Part shown: piece after piece, positions 11,101 through 25,975 of the stretch
Layout of the letters: each line of letters begins with the position of its first letter
Position numbering within the stretch: position 1 is the stretch's first letter
Source of the DNA: Coenobita brevimanus
Taxonomy: Eukaryota; Arthropoda; Malacostraca; Decapoda; Coenobitidae
Length of the DNA: 64,000 nucleotides
Assembly: GCA_032717465.1 (NCBI GenBank)
Contig: CM064690.1
Span: forward strand, 30,658,153-30,722,152
Direction of reading: 5' to 3'
Translations under genes and position numbers: made by a program
The notes under the pieces: generated by a model
The model's input: the letters and a program-made list of their open reading frames with translations, nothing else
Told to the model about the DNA's origin: nothing
Database searches by the model: none

Positions 11101-14100
11101 GAGAGGAAGGGGCAGGAACCGGTGAGCAGCACTACATCGAGTACGTGGATGGTGAGTACCCCCACCAACCACTTTAATAATAATAACAATTGTCGAAGGT
11201 CGTGGCGACCATCTTCCTCTCACCTGATGTAGTGCTGCCTACTTCTTCCTTCAACTTTATTCTTTCTCTGTGTCTGATCTCCTCTCTTCTAACTTTATTC
11301 TTTTCTGTGTCTGACCCCCTCTCTTTCAATTTCTCCCATCTTTCCAGCCACATTCTATTACTCTTCTTTCCTCTTTGGGTGGCCTTACATTGAGTGACAA
11401 GCCTAAAGGTTTCCCATAAGCCAGGAAACCATTTACAATGCTTGGTGGTAACCATACAACCTACCCACAAGTGTTCCCTATGTGTCAACAAGTGGGATGG
11501 TGGAGGGTTAGCACCCCTCCCTGTAAAACACCTAACTCAGTGACAAACAGCCACCAGTTATGGGATTATGGCATCTAGCTATAGACAGACAGGTAGATAA
11601 TAATAACAAAGCCAATTTCAAGTTCCATTCCCTCTAAAGCCAGAACAGTCCATATCCAACCAAACATTTCAACACTTCACCACGCACTCCATCAATTGTT
11701 GGTGCTTTCCTCATTTTGACTTCCTTCAATGTCTTACATACACCCATCCTTATGATCCCTTCCTCCCTTCTTGCATTTCTTCTCCTTTAAACAATTCTCC
11801 ACGAGTTACTAGCTGCTTTGTTTTCTATATTTAACAGCTCATTAAAAAGCCCCCCCCATCACTTTCTGGACACTCTTTCAAGACTATGGAGGTCATAATC
11901 AGTGGGAAAGACAAACATAATATAAACACCTGTTGAGATGCAATATAAGGAGAGGCGGCAGCTTCCAGACGTCCAATTTGCGTATACAGTTGCGAACGGT
12001 CTTGCACTTACAGCACTTGTACTCAATACTGGCATCCTTATAATAGTGGTGAAGCATATCCTGGTAGAGATAAAGGCACTTTAAACTGACTTTTTTTTTT
12101 TTTCTTATACAAAATTAAAGAAGGCTAAGTTAAAGCCAACAAACTTTGTTCCTTCCTATTACAAAAATTAAGATCCATTCATTTGAAGATGCCTTGACAC
12201 AGCACATTTACAAATACTGATGATTACAGAGTGTGGATAACACAGTATGGAGAAGACAGTTCCATAGCTGACCTGTTACTTTTTTTTTTTTTTTTTTTTA
12301 ATAACAGAAGAGGAGGAAAAAACAAGTGAAAAAAAAAAAAAATAATAATAATAATAATAATCCATACACCAGATTACCATGTCCTCCATTCATAAAAAAT
12401 CTGTAACAGTTGGACTTTAACAGCTGTAGGTTGAAGTTTAGGGGGAGACAACTCTGGGGAAGTGAGTTCCAAAAAGACGCAGTTTGGGGAACAAAAAATT
12501 TCTGATGGATGGAAGTTCTGCAATATGGCAGTTAGACATTCCAGTCACGAGTGCTACCAGATGCCTGTGTGGCACAGGCATGGGAGATGGCACAATGAAT
12601 GCAACTTCGTCTGAGTATTTGCCATGAAAGTACAAAACTGTATCTACAAAATAATAATGCAAGGGAGGTAACATTCCTCCTTACCTGCAGGGAAGGTAGT
12701 TTATTTGTAACAACAAGGTTATTAATCATTCTAACAGTTTTGTTTTGAATTTTGCCCAGTTGCATTAGTGCAACCTCCCCACATCCACTCCACAAGGGTG
12801 AGCAATATTCCAGCTGAGGGCACACATGACCCATAAACTATAGCCAGCTGCTCATTAGTGAAGAAGCTACGAACTCTGTACAATAATCCAAGTTTCTTTT
12901 GAGGCAGTTTTAGCAAGTGATCAGACACAAGAGGTCCAGCTGAGGTCATTGCTAAGTGAAACACTGAGAATTTCAATACTTTTGGAGACAAGAATACTAG
13001 CAGCATTGAAGGTAATATAGGAATCTGGCATTATCTGTCGATTTGTAAATTGTATATATTTGGTATTACTGTACTTGCAAATACCGGACAAGAATTTGGT
13101 AGACTAGTGCAGAGTCTTGCTGATGTCTGTGAGCATTGTGCCTTGAGAGTAAATGTAGAAAAGAGTAAAGTGATGGCTACTGAGAGGTGACTCCCAGTGT
13201 GATGTTACAGCGAATGGAGAGAGACAGGAACTGGTGAGAGAGTTCAAATACGTGGGTACATTGATGGAAAAGAGAGGAAAATGTGCACAAAAAGTGGAAA
13301 ATAGAGTGACACAAGCAAGGAGAGTAGCTGGTACAATGATGGCCTTGATAAGAAACAGAGGCTTGAGTGCTGCAGCTGAACGAGGCTTACACGAAGGAAT
13401 GTTAGTGCCAAATTTAACAAAATGGATGTGAGAGTGTGGTGTGGCATGAAAATGAAAAGTCAAGAGTGAAAGCACTGGAGATGGGACTGCTGAGGAATGT
13501 ATCTGGAATGTATCTGGAAAAATAGATACACAGGTGGATGGATAGATGGATGAGATATACAGATGGAAAGATAGGTAAACAACAGAAAAAGATAGATGGA
13601 CAGTTAAATAAATTGACAGATGGATGGACAGAAAGCTCAACAGATAAATAGATAGGCAGATACACAGACAGATGAATAAACTGGTCATTGCCTTGTGATG
13701 ATGACTTTACTTTTGAATCATTACTAAATGGAGATGAGCAACTTAAAAAAAATAAATAAATAAAAGGAAAAACAAAATAAATAAATAAATAAATCAGATT
13801 AAGAGGAACACTCTGACTTACTCTTAATGTGCACTTGCGTGAGTCCGGGAAGGAGAGCGAGATGACTGAGAATGGTTCGAATGTGAGAGATACGTGGCCA
13901 CAAGTATCACACTGTATCCTAGACCGATGCAGACCCTGTAAAAAACAATATGTACTGTACTGTATTATACTCTCACAATATACAGGTCAACTTCACTATA
14001 TGACTGGGTTAAGTTCCTGGAAAACCAACTGGGTAACAGTCTATCACATGTAAAATGTAGAGTCACAGCAATCAAGTAAGTGAAACTGAAGATCGTATAT

Positions 14101-15319
14101 CGCAAGATGCTTTAAAAGAGCTTGCGGCAGTTGTACAAGCAAAAATGGCAATTGTACATCAAAAAAGGGTGCTAAAATGTATAAGCAAACAATTGCATAA
14201 CAGTCGAACATACAGTGAAGTTGCCCTCTCCTATACTCTGTTCACTCTAACTTGGCAATGAAAATAAACAGATTACAGTTAAGGTGAAAAGAATACAGAT
14301 AAATATGACTTGGTAATACACAAACATTACCTGGAACAACATAGATACAATGGAATAATCCCGTCTCTTCAGTTCCTCTAACACCTTCTCAGCTGCTACA
14401 TAATCCGGAATGTTCTCGTGATTCTGTTCCTTCATTGGCGGACGCTTACCATGTCTCTGTTGGCAGGGGAAGGGTGAAAAAGAAAGGTATCATCATCAAC
14501 ATCATCATCATCATCATCATCATCTTTTTCACACTTACAGATGGTGAGCTGGGTTCTAGAAAGCAAGGAAAGAGAAAGCACAAACTTATCAAGAGTATGC
14601 TCAGTGAAACGGGCCAAACACCACTCACTCACCATTCAAGCCCCAGGACTCCTGACTCCACAGATATAACCATCTGTATTTTTTTTTTTGAGTGTGATAA
14701 AACAGAGTGAATGAGAATACACAAAGACAGAGAGAGTGAAACCTGAGAGTATGAGTGTGCGCAAAAACTAAGAGTAATAGTTGTTGTGAACCCTGTGGAG
14801 TGTAGGGTAAGGGACATTTGTATAACAAATGCCTGGTTATATCAGTGCCACCACATGAAAGCATCCCTCTTTGGTACCAAATTACAATAATATATAGTAC
14901 ATGGCATAAAGGAATGTAAGAGGCAATATGCAAAATAAATCACTTTTAAGTGGCAATATGCAGAATAAATCACTAAGAAAGAGATGTTAAAGTATTTTCT
15001 GAACTCAGACTATTACTTTGAGTGATAAGACTGACGGCGATAGTAAGTGACAAAAGTAAGAATGAATGACACATGAAAGTGAGAGTCAGAAGTATGATAC
15101 GAGAGAGAGAGAGAGTTACATAAAATAGTGATACTGAGTTTGAGTTATAGTTTGAGAGAACTAAATGAAGGAGAGGTTGAGGGAGAGGTGATAAGAGTGG
15201 GAATGGCAAGAGTGAAAGAATAGTGAGAGTGACAGCATGTGAGTGAGTGACTGAGACAGTGAGGAGGAAACAGAATGAAAGAGTAAGTTACAGATAATAC
15301 AATAGTATTAGCAAAGTAA

Positions 15320-15400
<81 letters not shown>

Positions 15401-18400
15401 CGAAATGAAGCACTGTAATTGATACCTTATTTAAGTCATCATTGATCCAGTCCAACAGCTTGACGAGGAACTCATGTGAATCATGTTGGTCGTAGCCTTG
15501 AAATGGTTTGTGGTATCGCCCAATTGCAGACTGAAATACAACTACATTTAGAAACAATCATTAAAACACTAATTACATGATACCAAACATTTCCTTATGT
15601 AATCCCCATACTGAGATTGGCCTTGGTAAAGCAGATGTTTTCTATGGACTGGAAGCTATACCAAATGCAAACCAACTAATTACTTCACAACAGTTGCTGA
15701 AAACTGTTGGAAAGAAAAAAAATCTGATGTTAACTTTACCTTAAGGTCCCACATAGCAATGGATCGATACTGTCCACATCTCAAGGCTCGTATCACTGCA
15801 CCAACCTCCTCAGCTACATCACCCTGGCTCTTGCTGCTTGGGTTGATGTCATTGCTGGACAACAGGGAAACAAACACTGCCAACTTAATGAGGAAATTAA
15901 ACTCATATACATGTCAACTTTTCTATTCCATCGGGTTGCATTTATGGGAAATCAATTGAATAATGACTGATTGTAAATCAAATGCAGAGACATAGCAATT
16001 GTATAAGCGAATTTGGTGATCATCAATCAATAAATGGTGCTTTGTAGGGGACTGTAGCAACTGCATAAGCAAAAATGGTGATCATATATCAGAAAAGGGT
16101 GCTAAAATATTATGATCATAAATGCAGACAATTGCATAACAGCTGATTATATGACAAGGCTGAACTACACACTGAAACACCAGTGCAAACAATTAAGGTC
16201 ATCACAGTTCTATACAGATACAGTGAGATATCATCATCATCATCATCATCATCTCCAATGCACTGTGCCCTCCTGGAAACCCCCTGACAGAGAATGGCCA
16301 AGGCAACACTGCCTCCAAGTGACTTTATCCTCACATACTTCTCTCACTCTCTCGACCACATCTCTTCCTTCTCCCACCAATAAACTGCTCCAGAATTCTT
16401 CTGAACTATATAAGGTCTGTCTCTACCAGCAATACCAATGATCTCAACTCAAAAGCTTCCATGACATCCTATCTATGTGCACTCTTTTAAAAACCTCCAT
16501 ACCGGACACTGAAGATGATGATACACCCAATTATATGTATGATGTATAAATACAGTATAAGTGCCTATGTACTGACCTGTAAGTGCCAGTCATGAAGTAG
16601 TGTGCAAATGGTGTGGTGTTGCTAAGACACTGGATCACTGAGTTCATGTAGCAAGTGTTGCCTAGATTTTTCAGTCCCGTCTTGCCCAGCGGCTGAAACC
16701 AAATACAGTACATCATTAGATAATTATGTGGAACGCTGTGCAAGCAGACCTAATACCTGTGTCTGATATCCATCCATCCAATCTTTAGTGCTAACCACTT
16801 GGCCACAACCATGGTGGCCAAGTGGTTAGCACTGACAGCAATAAAACTGCTTGCCCATTAGTGTCAGGGCTTGAATCCAGGTGCAGACAGCTGACACCTT
16901 GTAACTCAAGTGTCCATCCACTCTTTGTTGGTTGGCATGTAAAATGAGTCTCAACTGTAACACCTAAAGGAGGTAACAGTGGTAAACTGGATGATGCAGT
17001 GGCCCAAGGCTCAAAGACCTACATTAGGGAGATGAGCACTAGAGCTAAATATTTAGCCTCATGGCATCTGCTCCTACCTTCATCTTTAGTAGCACAGGAG
17101 TCCAGGTCTAATGCCTAACCATTCTTAGGACTGGAAACTTATGGACCACATCAGGGTGAAGTACCTTAACTCCATAATCTCTGGGCCTAGCAACTACATG
17201 CAATGTTCTTATAAATTCTAATGATACATATCAAGTAATGAAACATTTCAAACAAGATACCTTATTCAATTACACTTCTATACTATTCTATATATCACCA
17301 TAATAAAACTGTGCTCTTGTCAACTATGAATGCTCCCCAGCTTTTCTTTTTGAAAGTATGGCATATTTGTGCACACTGCAAGGAACAGCATGGTGGAATG
17401 AAGAGGTGAGACAGGCAGTGGCAAAAAAGAAGAAAACATATAATGAATGGATGATAAACATGGGTGTGTAGGAATTTGTGAGACAAAAGAGAGAGTTATA
17501 TGTAGAAAGAAGAGATGAAAAGATTATTAAGAGAGAGTAAGAAGAGAGTGGATGAGGAATTTGCAAGGAATCTGAGTTTAAGTGGAGGGAATGTAAGAAA
17601 ATGTTCCGGAAAATGTCAAAGTGAGTTAAACAGGGTGTTAAAGAAGCTAGTCGGGGAGTGACATAAAAATGATGGATTACTTGTGGGGAAGGGAGAAAAA
17701 GTGAACAGATGGACAGAATACTTTAAGGAATTGTTGAACATTGAGAATGAAAGTAATGCAAGTAAAAGTGGTTGGGGAATGGCTGGGAGAAAGAGGCATG
17801 TGAGAAGAGAGGAAGAAATCAGTAGAATGGAAGTTGTGGAAGCAATGAAGAATGTCAAAATTGGGAAAGCCCCAGGAATTGATGGAGTGTGTGGTGAAAA
17901 GCTGAAGCATGGAGGAGAGATAGTAGAAGAATGGATGTGGAAGATGTGCAGATTGGCCTGGGAGGGAAGTAGGGTCCTGGAGGATTCGAAGTCAGATATA
18001 ATTATTCCCCTGTAAAAAGGAAAAGAGGAAAAAGAAGTGTGTGGTAATCATAGGGGCATTTGTCTTCTTAGTGTAACAGGAAAAGTATATGGTAGGATAC
18101 TTACTGACAGAGTTAGGGAAAGAACAGAGGAATTAGTTGGAGAAGAACAGGGAGGTTTTAGGGAAGAGGTTGTGTAGATCAGATATTCATCCTTAGGTCT
18201 TTTTTAGTGGAAAAGTTTCTAGAGAAGGAAAAGAAGTTCTATGCGGCATTCATGGATTTGGAGAAAGCATATGACATGGTGGATAGACAAGGACTATGGA
18301 AAGTATTAAGAATATATGGAGTAAATGGAAAGTTGTTGAATTCCGTGAAGAATATGTCCGAGGGTGCTAAGGTTGCGGTGCATATGGACAGTGAGCTGAA

Positions 18401-21400
18401 TGATTTTTTTCTATTTGAAGGTTGGATTGAAACAGGGATATGTCATATTTCCATGGTTGTTCAGTCTGTATATGGATAGGGTTAGAAAAGAGATACAAGG
18501 TAGGGCAGTGGATGTTGAAGCAGCCCTAATGAGGGAGGGCAATGTGTGGAAACTCCTTGTACTGTTGTTTGTGGATGATACTGTGTTGTTAAGTGAAGAC
18601 GAAGGGGAGTTGCAAGGCTTGGTGAATGAATTTGGGAGAATGTAAGAAACAGAATCTAAAGACGAATGTAGGGAAGAGTAAAGTTATGGTCTTGAAGAGA
18701 AATGAAGTCACTGAATGTACAGTGAGATTGGATGAGGAGGAAATGGAAAATGTGAGTGCGTTTAAGTATTTGGATGGTGTGATGAGTAAGGACGGAAGTT
18801 TAGAGCAGTGATTCTCAAACTATGGGTTGCGACTCAAGGGTGGATCGCGAGAGGAATTTTGATGCGTTGCAGGGACATAGAATAGGCCTAATGCTTTCAA
18901 TGTATTTTATTTACTTAACGGAAATTGTAATTATCCTTATTACACTATTAGCATATTTATAATAACTACAATAGCCTATATACTGGTTACTCTCTCTCTC
19001 TCTCTCTCTTTGATTTTTTACCCTGTGGGTTACGAAGTCTTGAAATATTCCAAATAGGGTCACACATTAAAAAGTTTGAGAACTACTGGTTTATAAGGTG
19101 ATGTGCTTGAAAGAGTACAACAAGGAAGAAAGGTTGCTGGTTCTTTGAAAGCAGTGATAAGATACAGGGAAGTGAGCATGGAAGTGAAAAAGTTGCTGCA
19201 TGACAGTATTGTCATACCAACTCTAACGTATGGAAGTGAAGCTTGGACCTTGTAGGAGGAACACAAGTCAAGAGTGAGGGCAGTGGAAGTGAGTTATTTG
19301 AGAGAAGCATGTGAAGTCACATAGAGAGACAGACTGACAAATGAGGAAGTGAAGGAGAGGTGTGGTGTGGATATGGATGTGATAGGAAGCATTAGGAGAA
19401 ACACACTGAGGTGGTTTGGCCATGTGGAGAGGACAGACAGCGAGAGACTGACGATGAGAGTGTACGTCAGTGAGGTGGAGGGGCGGAGAGGGAGGGGGGA
19501 GGCCAAGGATGAGATGGAGGGATGGAGTGGAGAGGTATATAAGAGAAAACGTTGTGAGCTGGGAACAGGGCAGCGAAATGGCATGGGACAGGGTAATATG
19601 GATGCGATTTGTTGTGGCCACCCCTTAAGGGATTAAGGCATCTGACAGTAGACAGATAGACAGACATTAATAATGCATTTCCTTGTGTTATTTACTGATA
19701 TTAGAGTAAAATAATTCATTCATTCAGTTATCAAGGCTACAACATGCTTGCATGAGTCAGCCTTGGTTGTCTAATGGCAGCTTTCCATGCTGCTTGATCT
19801 CTAGCAACCTCTCTAAAATAATTCATTCATTCAGTTATCAAGGCTACAACATGCTTGCATGAGTCAGCCTTGGTTGTCTAATGGCAGCTTTCCATGCTGC
19901 TTGATCTCTAGCAACCTCTCTAGCAACAGTTCAACCTTCAACATTCACACTCTCAAACTTTGAACCCAGCTGTCATCCTCCATCCTCTCCACATGTCCAA
20001 ACTGTCTTAATCTATCCCTTCTCATCACAACACTAATATATGCAAGAGCAAATTTAGGTGTAAAAAAAAAAAAAAAAAAAATTAAAACCTGCCAGGTTGA
20101 TTCTTAATATGGTAGGTTACCTCTTCAGAGTCACTGCCTTTAACTGGTGTAAATTGTACCTTTCCATACCACTTTTTTGTGACAAGCATCATATTCTAGA
20201 AAAAATTTCTTCTTATAGCTCAGCATTCAGGATGGGGAGATGGCAATTTATGCCTATACTATGTTTAACTAGGCATAACATTTGCAGCTCTCCATCCTCA
20301 CTGTGGAGCCATAACACAAGATTAACAATAGAATAGATGCTGTGTATGAAGAAGTGCTATGGAAGGGATGTAGAGCCATAGTACTGTTTTATTATACCAC
20401 TGAACTATGAGAAAGCTGCTGCAAAAGGACAAAAATTTCTGCCTAGCTAAATATTAATGAACAGAGTATAATGATGACTGTCTTACATCAGTTGTGTTAG
20501 TCTGCTGCTGCTGAGGATGGGTGCAATACAATCCAGTGCACGACTGTCCCCATGTCATTGTTAATCCCACGTAATACTTTCTCTATCCCTTCTTTATGGT
20601 TCAAATGAAGGAACTGCAAGCAGTCAGACTTCTGTTTTTCCTTCCTCTGGTTGTTAATTAAGTTAGACCTTTCTCAGCACTATCAGACTAAACTTCCTTC
20701 CCTTGCTTGTCCCTAAGTCAGATTTTTGTCAGTAATATCACAATGAACTTGACTTTATCTGACTGAACTCCAATACTGAAACTTCTTGCCTGTCACTTAG
20801 CTGAATTTTTCTCAGAAATATCACAAAGAACTTGACTACTTTACAGAACTGTACTGAACCTTGACCGAACTTGACTGCACTCCTTGTGTTAAGAGATAAT
20901 GATGCATAAGTTATGACCTAGAAAATTTTGGCTAAACAGTCAGCATTTAGTCAAACATCCAGTTAGTTGGTACTATAAATTCACCATCAAAGTTTTCAAT
21001 CACAGTCAATCACTTCAACTTGTTTTGTTGGATCAAACTGAAAATCTAGTTCAAATTCAAAGTTCAGAGTTTGGCTTTAATTCTCTGTGGTTTTCCTGTA
21101 TTCTACTTTTTTGTTTGTTTGTTTGTTTCGCTCATTTTCGCTTTCACTTAACACATGTTCGATTTTTTAAAAATCATTTTTCTTATGTACACTTTATGAT
21201 TTTTTTTTTCTGGTATATATACAATCAAAGTGCACTAGTGACAAGTACATAAATAGTAGCCTGTATATGGAGAGAAAGAACACTTGGAAAAAGGACACTA
21301 AATATAATTATGACACTTAAAAACAGACACAAAGGCACAGTAAAAGAAAATGTTGATGCACTAAAATAATCAGACTACAAACATATAACGGAATGAGTGT

Positions 21401-21676
21401 GAATGAGTTTGATGAAGGACAATACACTATACATATATTTATGAGATGTAAGAAAGAAAGTGAGAGAGAGAGCAAGGAAGAGAGGGGTGGACTAGCTAGG
21501 CTCTCACAGCACACTAACTCTCTCTTGCTACTGTGGGGGAGAGGAGGGGAGGAAAGGGGAGGGGAGAGTAGGGGAGAGGAGGAAGAAAAGTAAAGAAAAG
21601 GCAGGGAGAACATGATAATAATAATGATGATGATGATAAGTCAAGTGGAGAAGGAGATGGAGAGAAAGGAATGAGA

Positions 21677-21755
<79 letters not shown>

Positions 21756-24700
21756 GAGGAGGAGGAGGAGGAGGAGGAGGAGGAGGAGGAGGAGGAGGAG
21801 GAGGAGGAGGTGGAGGAGGAGGTGGAGGAGGAGGAGGAGGAAGGGGATTACATAGGAAACCAAACTGCAACAGATCTTATGGTCTTTTCGAGGCTGCTTG
21901 TTAGAGAGAAAACTATGACTACAAGATCTAACTCTACATGCTGAAGGATAAGGATAGTAGAGCAAAAAGCCTCCCTCCACCCCAAAACCCTCCAGGAAAA
22001 TGTGAGAAAAACCACCATGCAGCATGGAAAAACTGACATGGAAATTTCACAGGAAATACTGGGTTCGATAGAAGACGGTACCAGTGACGGGAAGGTCACC
22101 TGTATCAGGCATTTCTAAGCTCAGGTGAGCACTTTCTGAATTTCCGATGTTTCTCATAAAAAGCAGAGGTTTTGGCCAAAAATTACTTTTCAAAAATTTG
22201 CTGGGATTGGGGTTGGGGGGAGGGGTCACTGGTGAAAAATCTGCCAGGACGTGGCAGGTGAAAATCTTCAATCAACTGACAGAATCTCTCCTTTCATCAG
22301 GTCACTCCCAGATTATGGTATTTTATCCAATATGGGGTGGCCCATAAAGAGCACACCACTTGAAACTCACTACTGTAGTGGTACCTCATGCGCTGTGGGT
22401 GTCGTATGGACAGCTCATTGTGGCGGTCTGGGCGTGGGCGTGGCAATGGCAACAGGAAATAAATACTGTACATGGTGCAGGACAGACACTGATAACACTA
22501 CCTATGCCACCCCCACAGCACACAAGAAACTGTCCAACAGTGGAAAAGCAATGCTATATTTGGACCATCCTAAGGACCTCTAGCAATGAAGGTGTTAATA
22601 AAGGCTATCGGAACTATATACAGTACTGTGAAAAGTCTCTCTTTTTTTTCTTTTTCTTTTTTATAGGAGGAACAGTGCTCCCCTAATGTTTTTATATGTA
22701 GATTTTAATTCCATTGCTCAGAATATTAAAATATGCATTTTTTTTTTTTTTTTTTTACATTTCCTGTGATGTATAGAAAAAAAGATGGATAGAAAGACAA
22801 ACAAATAAACACATACAGACAGACAGACAGATGAAACTGACAATGATAAATATTGGGGACAGAGAGATAGAGATTAGACATACAGTACTTACAAATTGAT
22901 ACTGATGAATTAAACAGCCAGCTAGACAGCATACAGATATAGACAGATAGACAGGTAGACAAAGATAATCCAAAAGACACATGAGTAGAGAGAAGGAGGT
23001 AGTAGGGAGGTAGGTAGCCCGAAGCCATTCCAAGGTCACCCCTCTATGGCTTCCAGTATTTATGACCTAGACGAATGCTTCCACCATACACATACTACTA
23101 TACAAATTATTAATGTAAGATATTAGTTCACTCTCATCTTAAATGCCAGGACCAACTTTCCTAGCCCCGGGCTCCTACGCTCCTCATGGGGCAACGTAGG
23201 ATTAGATGATGGATGGATGGAGATAGTAGTGGATGCTGAAGCATTGTGGTGTTGATGTGCATGTGACTGAGAATGAGAGACTGACTAGGTAGGTATATGT
23301 GAGCATGCTGTGGTGTTGGTGTGGAAGTGACTGAAAGTATTAAGCGAAATACATGGGGAATGAGAGACTGGCTTGATGGGTGTATTTGAGTGCACTGTGG
23401 TGTTGATGTGATGTGTTTGAAAGTGTTAGGAGATATACTCTGAGAATGAGAGACTGACTAGATAAGTGTATGTGAGAGCACAGTGATACTAATCTGGATG
23501 TGACTGAAGTGTTATGAGAAATACTTTGAGATGCTTTAATCATGTAGAGAGAATGGAGAATGAGAGACTACATCACTGTATGTGAGTGAGGTGGAGGGGA
23601 AGAGGAAGGAAGGGGAGAGGGACAACCAAGGATAAGCCTGGGGTTGCAACTACCACTATCTATCTACCTACATATCTACTAAAGAGGGGCTGTAAGAATG
23701 AGGTGTGGCATTACTCAGTAATGGTAAACATTTTGAAATGGTATATGCATCTTAAAAGGGGCATCTTAAAAGAAGGGGGTGCCTATCATCCATTCACTCA
23801 ATGTAGGGATACCTTATGGTCTCTACAATGAGTGAAAAGCCAAATGGTTTCCTGTACCCAAGAAACCATTTACTACGCTGGGTGGTAACCATATAACCGG
23901 GGTTTTTGGCCAGGTTACGTGTCCCCCAGATTCCCCTATCTAAAATCACTTAATCACGGCAAATGTTTCAGAGAGCCTTGGAGGGCCCAATACCTGCCCA
24001 GGGCCCCAACCAAATGGGCAAATTCGAATGGCCGTGTGGAATGCGAGAGGTGTGAATGAAGAAAGCATGAGGGTGGAAGTAGTGAATGTGTTTAAGAGTG
24101 CCACATACATTGTGATGGCACTGTGTCGTGATAGCAATGTGTGAAACAAAGATAAAAGGGTGGGAAGAGGAGGAATGGGAGGGTCTGAAATGTGTAAGAC
24201 CGGGCATGAATGGACGAGGAAGATGCAAGGAAGGAGTTGCTTTGTTGTTGAATGAGGTATGGCAGAGTGGAATGAGAGATTAAAAATGTGTCAGCTCGTG
24301 GTGTATGTATGTCAAGTTCAAGTTTGAGAAGGTGAAAGTGGCGATGATTGTAGCGTATCCACATGCACTGCAGCCTTAGCACCTTCATACATACTCTTCA
24401 CTGCATTCAGTAACTTCTCATTTATTCCATATATTCTTAATACCTTCCACAATGCTTGTTTATCCACCCTGTCACACACTTTCTCCAAATCCATGAAGGC
24501 CGCATATAACTTCTTTCCCTTCTCTAGAAACTTTTCCACTAAAGACCTAAGAATGAATATCTGATCTACACAACCTCTTCCCTTCCTAAAACCTCCCTGT
24601 TTTCTCCAACTAATTCCTCTGTTATTTCCCTAACTCTGTCAATAAGTATCTTACCATATACTTTTCCTATTACACTAAGACAAATGCCCCTATGATTACC

Positions 24701-25932
24701 ACACACTTCTTTTTCCCCTTTTCCTCTGTACAGGGGAATAATTGTACCTGACTTCCAATCCTCCGGGACTCTACCTTCCTCCAAGGCCAATCTGCACAAC
24801 TTCCACATCCATTCTACTACTATCTCTCCCCCATGCCTCAGCATTTCACCACACAGTCCATCAATTCCTGGGGCTTTTCCCATTTTGACATTCTTCACTG
24901 CTTCCACAACTTCCATCCTACTGATTTCTTCCTCTCTTCTCACATCCCTCTGTCTCCCAGCCATTTCCCAGGCACTTATACTCACATTACATTCATTTTC
25001 TATGTTCAACAGTTCCTTAAAGTGCTCTCTCCATCTGCTCACTTTTTCTCCCTTCTCCACTAGTAATTTACCATTTTTACCTTTCACTCCTCAACTAACT
25101 TTTCTGACACTCTGTCTAACTCTCTTTACCTCTTCCCAGAACATTTTCTTACATTCCCTCCACTTTACACTCAGATTCCTTCCAAATTCCTCATCTAATC
25201 TCTTCTTACTCTCTCTTACTAATCTTTTCACCTCTCTCTTCCTCTTTACATATAACTCTCTTCTGTCTCTCAACTTCTTCCACACCCCTGTTGCTCATCC
25301 ACTCACTTTATGCTTTCTTCTTCTATGCCACAGCCTGTCTCATCTCTTCATTCCACCATGCTGTTCCTTGTACCCCCTTTTGTCTTCTCTTCACCCCACA
25401 CACCACCTCACATGCTTCACAGATTTCTTCTGTGAATATCTTGCACACAACATCCACGTCCCCCAACTGCTCTTAATAATAATCCATCCATCCATTCATC
25501 ATCCAATCCTACATTGCCCCACGAGGGGCGCAGAAGCCCTGGGCTGACATTTAAGATGAGAGTGACCAGCCTCACTCATCCCTGAGTCGCATTACTTGAG
25601 CAATAACCCCAACCATCCCTTGGATATAAACCTTCACTGGCTCAATCCGATTGGAGCATCACAACTACCCACTAAATCACCAGGCACCATAATTTGGTTA
25701 TATGGCTACCACCCAGCGAAGTAAATGGTATCCTGGTGTACAGGAAACCATTTGGCTTGACCCTCAGTGTACAGTCATCACAGGCAAAAGGAATGGGAAA
25801 GAATGAAGGAAAGAAAGTCAAAACAGGGAGTGTAAAGTCACCACGTGGGCTGAAGGACAAAATAATAATAATAATGATCCATCCATCCATCCATCATCCA
25901 ATCCTACACTGCCCCATGAGGAACGTAGCATG

Positions 25933-25975
<43 letters not shown>

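Noticed and set aside
15145..15557. Open frames with long Cys-Val runs
   Set aside because: Translation of the (AC)n microsatellite. Only the 15426-15530 part is a real USP8 exon.
16811..16890. Functional Ser-type tRNA gene
   Set aside because: No proper acceptor stem or terminator; repeated and degenerate, a SINE head.
21514..22025. Poly-Pro / poly-Leu / poly-Gly frames
   Set aside because: Produced by the AG and AGG repeats.
24018..25470. Twin-priming inversion of one LINE insertion
   Set aside because: The inverted and direct segments are in the wrong order and no 3' tail is present.
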